From Pirellulaceae bacterium (GTDB lineage: Bacteria; Planctomycetota; Planctomycetia; Pirellulales; Pirellulaceae), in contig JAHBXT010000003.1 in the NCBI GenBank assembly GCA_019636385.1, positions 248,001 to 312,000 of the forward strand: a stretch of 64,000 nucleotides of DNA, in the 5' to 3' direction. Below the pieces are notes generated by a model. That model did no database searches and was not told the DNA's origin. It saw nothing but the letters and a program-made list of their open reading frames with translations. Shown piece after piece: positions 58,851-64,000 of the stretch (position 1 is the stretch's first letter; the number at the start of each line of letters is the position of its first letter). A program made the position numbers and the translations under genes.

Positions 58851-60983
58851 ATGTTTCGTAGTTTGCATTTCATGGCCCGTGCTTTGATTGGCTGGCTGGT
58901 GCTGGTTCCATCGATGGCTGTTCTGGCAACTGGCTTGGAGGAATATAGTCCACCAGCTAACGGCTCGGTGCGCGTGACTCGAGATCGTTACGGCGTGCCG
59001 CACATTGTGGCTCGCGATATGCGAAGCCTGTTTTATGGAGCTGGCTATTGTCAAGCCGAAGACCAGATTGAAAATATTGCCTTAAATATGTTGCGTGGGC
59101 AGGGGCGAAGCGCCGAGTACGATGGTTTGTCTGCCTTGCCATTGGATCACTTGGTGCGTTGCCTTGACTTGCCGGGCCGCGCGGTTGAACACTACAAGTT
59201 GCTGACGGACAATGACAAGTTGATATTAGATGCGTTTGCTGCGGGTATCAACGACTATCTCGCAGCGCACCGCGAGACGACCGCCGACTGGATTCAGCCG
59301 GTAACTGCTGAGCAGGTGCTGGCGTTTTCCGATTATGTGGATGTGATTTTTACCGCTCGAAATTGCCAAGAAGATTTGGCCAAGGCGGGAATCCGCCTGG
59401 CAGACATGCAGAAGTTGCCCGAACACGAGCCGACGCTGTTGGGTTCCAATCAATTCGCGGTCGCGCCATCGCGCTCGGCCAGCCGCAGCGCAATTCTGTC
59501 GATGGATCCTCACCTACCGCACACCGGCTTCTTCCGCTGGTATGAAATGCATTTGGTTGGACCAGATATCAACGTGATGGGAGCCTGCTTCTATGGCTTG
59601 CCGACGATTGGCATGGGCCGCACCGCACGCAGCGCCTGGTGCATGACCGTCAATGGGCCCGACTTGGGGGACGTATTTAGCTTTCAACGCGATCCGTCGG
59701 ATCCGGCGCTGCTAAAGACGACCAAGGGCTGGGAGCGGTTTGACATCGTTCAAGAAGTCTATCGCGTGAAAACTCCTTTGGGAGTTACGGAAATGAAATT
59801 GCCCAGGCAATCATCGCCGGTAGGTCCGGTCATGGTCAGCAAGGACAATGTCGCATATGCCTTCGCTGTTCCACTCTCGGATTCTCCCGACCGTTCGGCG
59901 CAGATGATGGCGATGGCCCAAGCCAAGAACGTAGCAGAATTTCGCAAGTCGTTGGAGCCTCTCGGTCTGGTGATGTTCAATATTCTGTACGCCGACGTCG
60001 ATGGCGATATCTTTATCATTAGCAACTCTCGACTACCCAAGCGCGATTTGAGAATCGACAGCCACTCGATTCGCCCTGGTGATGAACAGTGGGCCCGCTG
60101 GCAAGGCTACCACCGCACCGCTGAGCTACCTCAGGTGCTCAATCCACCATGCGGTTATTTGCTAAATACCAACAGCGGACCGCAAAATGTGACCGAAGCG
60201 GTTGCTCCGCGGCCCGAAGATTTCCCGCCCTACTTCATGAGCCAGCAGATGAACTCTCGGTGCCGACGATTGACCGATTTGTTATCAGCCGACAAGTCGA
60301 TCAGTTGGGACGAGGTACAGACTTATGCGACCGACACGCACTTGATCGGTGCCGATACGCTCGTTCCCAAAATAATAGCCGCCATCGACGAGGGCGCTGC
60401 GCAATTAGCCGATCAACGTGAAATTCTGGAGCAAGTTAGAACAGTGCTCAATGCCTGGGACCGCCGCACCGACGTCGAATCGCGCGGAGCGGTGCTGTTT
60501 TCCAGTATCGTCAGGCGCCGGGATTTTCAGACGGGAAACAGCCAAAGCGATCAAGCGGCCATTGTAGGCGCGGTCGTGAAGGCTGCTGCAGACGTTCAGA
60601 CAACGTTTGGAAGGCTGGATTGCCCCTGGGGTGATTTCAGTCGCATTCGCCGAGGTGACGTTGAACTGGGAGTGGCCGGCAACGGAGTCCGCGAGGCAGC
60701 CCTGGATCGTTTGGGGTTGACTGCTTTACGGCCCACCGGTGGAGATATCAAAGAGGGCCGGCGCTACTGTCAGGTAGGTACCAGTTACGCAATGGTCGTC
60801 GATTTTAGCGGTGCTACCAGGTCGATCAGTATCTTGCCGTATGGCGTCAGTGAGAATCCACAGTCGCCTCACTTTGCTGACCAATTACCGCTGTACGCAG
60901 AGACAAAATACAAACCAGCTTGGTTCTTACCAGAAGAAATTCGTCAGAACGCGGAGAGCGAAGTGGTGCTGACGGCGAAGTAG
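58851..60983 (+). CDS. Penicillin acylase family protein
   Basis: 710 residues from ATG 58851 (MFRSLHFMARALIGWLVLVP), preceded by GGAGAGGG; a 15-residue upstream extension is not favoured. A signal peptide precedes the mature protein (VRVTRDRYGVPHIVA). The autocatalytic Ser of the beta chain is Ser199 in LLGSNQFAV, and LSMDPHLPH and NGPDLGD follow, as in S45 Ntn hydrolases. It is likely exported and hydrolyses amide bonds in an unknown substrate. Confidence 0.85.
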   Translation: MFRSLHFMARALIGWLVLVPSMAVLATGLEEYSPPANGSVRVTRDRYGVPHIVARDMRSLFYGAGYCQAEDQIENIALNMLRGQGRSAEYDGLSALPLDHLVRCLDLPGRAVEHYKLLTDNDKLILDAFAAGINDYLAAHRETTADWIQPVTAEQVLAFSDYVDVIFTARNCQEDLAKAGIRLADMQKLPEHEPTLLGSNQFAVAPSRSASRSAILSMDPHLPHTGFFRWYEMHLVGPDINVMGACFYGLPTIGMGRTARSAWCMTVNGPDLGDVFSFQRDPSDPALLKTTKGWERFDIVQEVYRVKTPLGVTEMKLPRQSSPVGPVMVSKDNVAYAFAVPLSDSPDRSAQMMAMAQAKNVAEFRKSLEPLGLVMFNILYADVDGDIFIISNSRLPKRDLRIDSHSIRPGDEQWARWQGYHRTAELPQVLNPPCGYLLNTNSGPQNVTEAVAPRPEDFPPYFMSQQMNSRCRRLTDLLSADKSISWDEVQTYATDTHLIGADTLVPKIIAAIDEGAAQLADQREILEQVRTVLNAWDRRTDVESRGAVLFSSIVRRRDFQTGNSQSDQAAIVGAVVKAAADVQTTFGRLDCPWGDFSRIRRGDVELGVAGNGVREAALDRLGLTALRPTGGDIKEGRRYCQVGTSYAMVVDFSGATRSISILPYGVSENPQSPHFADQLPLYAETKYKPAWFLPEEIRQNAESEVVLTAK

Positions 60984-61057
60984 ACCTGCCCATTTTCGTC
61001 GCTGCACACGAATTCTTGTGCGTTTTAGTTGGTGGTCCAGGCACTTCGTGCGTGTCC

Positions 61058-62479
61058 ATGATGTCAACTAGGTTAAAACTTTCAATAAATTCCACGCCAA
61101 CAAGTTACCTGCGGCTATTTCGAATCGGCTGGAGGCTCGCGAGTTGGGCTACAGTTGCGTTATCTATGCCGCACGTAGCAACGTCTGCCGACCCGTCGCC
61201 GACCGTTGCGCAGGCCGAGCGTGGCTGGCAGCGGTTGCGCACCGAGCCCTATGCCAAAGCTGACCTACAGGCTGAACTGTTTGCCGAGCTATGGCAGGTA
61301 TGGCCTGAGCCTCTTAAGCAGCGAGCGCAAGCCGCCTCCGACGCCGAGCGACGGAGAATGTCGTTTTCGCGCTATGGTTTGATCACAGATCCTGCTCGGC
61401 CCGATGGTCCACCGATTGGAGTCGTGGAAGATGGCCACGGCGGTTGGGTAATGAGTTGTCTGTCGTGTCACCAAGGTAAAGTTGCTGGACAAGTCATTCC
61501 CGGTGTCGGCAATTCACATTTTGCCTTTCAAACCTTGGTCGATGATGTCAATCGCGCTCAACTGCTGTTCAAGAAGCCGCGAAATCCAATGAATCAGATG
61601 TTTCCGTTGGGTGGCTCCAATGGGACGACCAATGCGCAGACGTTTAGCGTCTTTCTGACGGCCATGCGCGATAAAGAGCTGAATCAACTGCCGTTACCAA
61701 TAATACCCAAGTTCCAACATCACGACCTGGACGCTCCGCCATTGTGGAATGTCAAAATTAAACGCAATCTGTATATCGATGGATTTGTGCCCAAGACGCA
61801 TCGCGTGATCATGCAGTTTTCGTTAGTACCCACGAATGATCGTCAGGCGTTCATTCAGCGTGAAGATGCCTTCCGCGACATTCTGGATTGGATCGAATCG
61901 CTACCCGCACCTAAATATCCCTGGCCGGTTGACCAGCCTTTGGCCAACAGCGGCGAGGTCATCTATCGCCAAAGCTGCGCTCAATGTCACGGCACGCACG
62001 GTGCCGACGCCGACTATCCGGAGGTGATGGTGCCGATCGACGAGGTTGGTACCGACAGCGTACGCTTGACCGGCATGCCAGCCGAGCATCGTCGCTTCTA
62101 TAGCGAGAGTTGGTTTGGTGAGTTTGGAAAGTTGGAAGTTGTCGAGCAGCCCGTGGGCTACATCGCGCCACCATTGAATGGTATTTGGGCCAGTGCGCCC
62201 TATTTTCATAACGGAGCAGTGCCAACGTTGTGGCATGTGCTGCATTCAGCCGAGCGACCGCGCGTGTGGTCACGCACCGAAGACGGTTATGATCAGCAAC
62301 GCGTCGGGCTGGAGATCGTCACCTTCGATCGCCTGCCAGCCGAAAACCTTTCAGCCGAGGAAAGGCGACGATATTTCGACACCGCGCTTCCGAGCAAGAG
62401 CGCGTCCGGCCATTTTTTCCCCGACCCTCTCAGCGAAGATGACAAGCGAGCCTTGCTGGAGTACCTGAAGACGCTCTAG
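61058..62479 (+). CDS. Secreted dihaem cytochrome c
   Basis: 473 residues from ATG 61058 (MMSTRLKLSINSTPTSYL), with a signal-like stretch to MPHVATSA; an upstream frame from 60920 is artefactual. Two haem-binding CxxCH motifs: CLSCHQGK near residue 140 and CAQCHGTH near residue 310. Middle region (FQHHDLDAPPLWNVK and IDGFVPKTHRVIMQ) resembles di-haem cytochromes of the CcP/MauG relatives or alcohol-oxidation electron carriers. It lies downstream of the penicillin-acylase gene. Electron acceptor unknown. Confidence 0.75.
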   Translation: MMSTRLKLSINSTPTSYLRLFRIGWRLASWATVALSMPHVATSADPSPTVAQAERGWQRLRTEPYAKADLQAELFAELWQVWPEPLKQRAQAASDAERRRMSFSRYGLITDPARPDGPPIGVVEDGHGGWVMSCLSCHQGKVAGQVIPGVGNSHFAFQTLVDDVNRAQLLFKKPRNPMNQMFPLGGSNGTTNAQTFSVFLTAMRDKELNQLPLPIIPKFQHHDLDAPPLWNVKIKRNLYIDGFVPKTHRVIMQFSLVPTNDRQAFIQREDAFRDILDWIESLPAPKYPWPVDQPLANSGEVIYRQSCAQCHGTHGADADYPEVMVPIDEVGTDSVRLTGMPAEHRRFYSESWFGEFGKLEVVEQPVGYIAPPLNGIWASAPYFHNGAVPTLWHVLHSAERPRVWSRTEDGYDQQRVGLEIVTFDRLPAENLSAEERRRYFDTALPSKSASGHFFPDPLSEDDKRALLEYLKTL

Positions 62480-62773
62480 ACCGTCGCCCCATCTAGCTAG
62501 CGTCGCCAGACGGTGCTCCAGCTGAATTTGACGCAGCGTACACGCCATCTACTGTGTACTCTAAACGTGCTCGCCCATTGTACGGCAAGTTGATTCGCAA
62601 GCTTGCCCTGAGCCTGTGACTGCGGTACTTCACGAATTCCTGCCAGCAGATTATGATCTTGCCTGTCGCAAAGGTCTGGTGCACACCAGCCGTTTGTGAC
62701 TTCGTTCAGGCGATCGCTAAGCTGCATTTGGTCTGGGACCGGTGAGCTGTTGAGTGGCATGGCTGACCGGAAT
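62480..62773. other. Intergenic region before tRNA-Ser
   Basis: About 294 bases without a believable gene; the plus- and minus-strand open frames here have no ribosome binding site or family features. It lies between the cytochrome gene and the tRNA, where a promoter for the tRNA would be expected. Confidence 0.4.
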
Positions 62774-62855
62774 GGAGGGTAAGCGAATGGCTAGCGGCTT
62801 CATTGGAAATGAAGTGCCCCGTAAGGGGTTGCGGGTTCGAGTCCCGTGCCCTCCG
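62774..62855 (+). tRNA. tRNA-Ser (GGA)
   Basis: A class II tRNA with long variable arm: acceptor GGAGGGT/GCCCTCC, anticodon arm CTTCA-TTGGAAA-TGAAG giving anticodon GGA, variable stem CCCC-GTAA-GGGG, T arm GCGGG-TTCGAGT-CCCGT, and discriminator G at 62855. The D-stem is short with a mismatch but the loop has GG. This reads UCC and UCU codons. Confidence 0.9.
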
Positions 62856-63202
62856 CTGCAAGAATTCTCGACCGCAACTGGAGCGTGCCCAACCGTCGCT
62901 CGGCTGCAGGATGAGGCTCGAAGTGCTATTGATTCTGTAGCCTCCATGCGTCGTCCCCACCTTGCAGTGACTGCGTGACGCATTCGTGCAAAAGGTTGAA
63001 CAGCCGCCACGCACGCCCAGCTTGGGAATGCATTAGCATAGATGTAGCCCTTTTTGTTTGTGCGGGGCCGGCGCGAGGCCAGGCTTCTGGTACCCAGGCG
63101 TGTTTGCCTTCTGCCACACGCTTTGAAGGAGAGTACCATTCAGCACCGCCCCGCTTGTCCCACCCGACAAATTGCATGAACGGTCACGACCGAATGAAGC
63201 TC
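62856..63202. other. Intergenic region between tRNA-Ser and hypE
   Basis: About 347 bases without a believable gene. Open frames on both strands lack a start with ribosome binding site and family features. No terminator hairpin with a T-run is evident. Downstream of tRNA genes such regions often hold integration remnants, but none is visible. Confidence 0.4.
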
Positions 63203-64000
63203 TCAGCAAATCCTGGGCAGCATCGCCCCGGCGGGTAGATCCAGTGGAACATCGCGACCTAGGGAGCGGATGATGGTTACGGGGGCAACGTCGCGGCTGC
63301 GAACGTGACCGACAATGGTTGCGGCGCTGGCAATTTCTGTTTGGCGCAGGGTGTGGATCGCGGACGGGGCGCACTCTTGAGGTACGGCCAGTAGCATGGT
63401 GCCTTCATTGGCCACCAGCAGCGGATCGAGTCCTAACAGTTCGCACAGTCCGCGAGCTTCATCGGCTAACGGGATGTCCCGCTCGTGCAGGGTCAGCGTG
63501 TGATGGCTGGCGGTGGCCCATTCGTGCAGAACGGCGGCTACCCCGCCACGGGTGGCGTCGCGCATGGCTCGCACCGGTATGCCGGCTGCATGCAGCGCCC
63601 GGACAGCGGGCAGCAACAATCCGCAATCGCTACGGATCGTGTGCTGAATGGCCAAGGACTCGCGAGCAGTCATGACTGCCAAGCCGTGCTGCGCAATCGG
63701 GCCGGTAACAATTAATTGGTCGGTCGGTTGCAGAAGCGTCGGCTGGCTGCGCAGTCCAGGCAGCATTCGGCCAACACCGGTGGTGGTCACAAACATCTGG
63801 TCGGCAGCGCCAGCGGGTACGACCTTCGTATCGCCAGCGACGATTTGTACACCAGCCTCGTCCGCCACGCGCTTCATGCTGCGTAGAAACGTTTCCAACT
63901 GAGTCAGCGGAAATCCCTCTTCCAAGATCAGTGCGACGGCAATCCACAACGGCTGCGCGCCTGAAACGGCCAGATCATTCAGAGTACCTGTCACTGCCAG
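63203..64000 (-). CDS. hypE: Hydrogenase maturation protein HypE (5' end outside window)
   Basis: The frame runs to the right edge (first codons L-A-V-T-G-T), about 265 residues of roughly 330. HypE makes the cyanide ligand of [NiFe] hydrogenases from carbamoyl with HypF, using ATP. Features: GTLNDLAVSGAQP, GDTKVVPAG, VTTTGVG, GPIAQHGLAVMTARE, RDATRGGVAAVLHEWA, LLVANEGTMLLAVP, and the C-terminal LPRIC with the conserved Cys that carries the carbamoyl group. Conserved order fits. Neighbouring hyp genes should lie to the right. Confidence 0.9.
   Translation of the reverse strand: MAVTGTLNDLAVSGAQPLWIAVALILEEGFPLTQLETFLRSMKRVADEAGVQIVAGDTKVVPAGAADQMFVTTTGVGRMLPGLRSQPTLLQPTDQLIVTGPIAQHGLAVMTARESLAIQHTIRSDCGLLLPAVRALHAAGIPVRAMRDATRGGVAAVLHEWATASHHTLTLHERDIPLADEARGLCELLGLDPLLVANEGTMLLAVPQECAPSAIHTLRQTEIASAATIVGHVRSRDVAPVTIIRSLGRDVPLDLPAGAMLPRIC

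Noticed and set aside
62717..63139. Minus-strand frame of 140 aa opposite tRNA-Ser
   Set aside because: Overlaps the tRNA gene on the other strand, lacks a ribosome binding site and any known domain. The tRNA takes precedence.

Overview
The window is a planctomycete chromosome segment, most likely from the Pirellulaceae (Rhodopirellula/Blastopirellula-like). The host part (about 43.0-64.0 kb) carries genes typical of that group: formylmethanofuran:tetrahydromethanopterin formyltransferase (H4MPT-linked C1 metabolism), a 1,000+ residue PVC-type dehydrogenase/haem-binding protein with a CxxCH motif, secreted conserved proteins, and a zinc-ribbon/GYF_2 membrane protein. The genus is inference; no rRNA is present.

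Positions 1 to about 42.95 kb are the larger part of a tailed-phage prophage whose left end lies outside the window. On the minus strand, from 20.8 kb down to 1, runs one long late operon: terminase large subunit, HhH protein, small membrane protein, KTSC protein, DUF935-type portal, a 1110-aa polyvalent protein, protease-scaffold, decoration protein, major capsid, gp36-like connector, tail-tube candidate, a lysis-like cassette (holin-like protein, membrane proteins, papain-like protease), then a tail assembly chaperone with a probable programmed -1 frameshift on an A9 run, a tape-measure candidate and a partial structural gene. The small terminase subunit is encoded divergently (plus strand, 20.9-22.5 kb). 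A replication block on the minus strand (22.6-27.4 kb) holds a primase split into a zinc-ribbon gene and a Toprim+SF3 helicase gene, followed by an iteron-like array with a perfect 22-bp inverted repeat (24.17-24.52 kb) that is a strong origin candidate. A T4-Imm-like superinfection-immunity gene (28.1-28.9 kb) follows. From 29.5 to 43.0 kb the plus strand encodes CsrA, a DnaQ-like exonuclease, an odd tRNA(CAU), an annealing-protein candidate, an SSB-like protein, RecD2 helicase, an ERCC4 nuclease, a HhH protein with a C-terminal RMF-like domain, an excisionase-like HTH, Dam-type methylases, an ASCH protein and several small unknowns. No integrase and no DNA polymerase are visible.

The prophage right end is probably at 42.9-43.0 kb, where a second Dam-type methylase is cut short. 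Just beyond, an IS481-family element (43,661-44,909, with imperfect terminal inverted repeats) splits a host membrane-protein gene whose halves join in frame. That gene is the last of a host operon (49.1 to 43.0 kb, minus strand) encoding an envelope coiled-coil protein, a secreted PD-(D/E)XK nuclease-like protein with a glycine-zipper tail, a small lipoprotein, a YcjX-like P-loop NTPase and the broken membrane protein. I could not match this operon to any described system.

The rest of the host region has a zinc-ribbon/GYF_2 protein, Ftr, 5-formyl-THF cyclo-ligase, the PVC dehydrogenase, a secreted protein, a small membrane zinc-ribbon protein translationally overlapping a radical SAM/SPASM protein with a PqqD-like N-terminus and a Cys/Gly/Ser-rich tail, a penicillin-acylase-family protein, a dihaem cytochrome c, tRNA-Ser(GGA) and a HypE gene running off the right edge.
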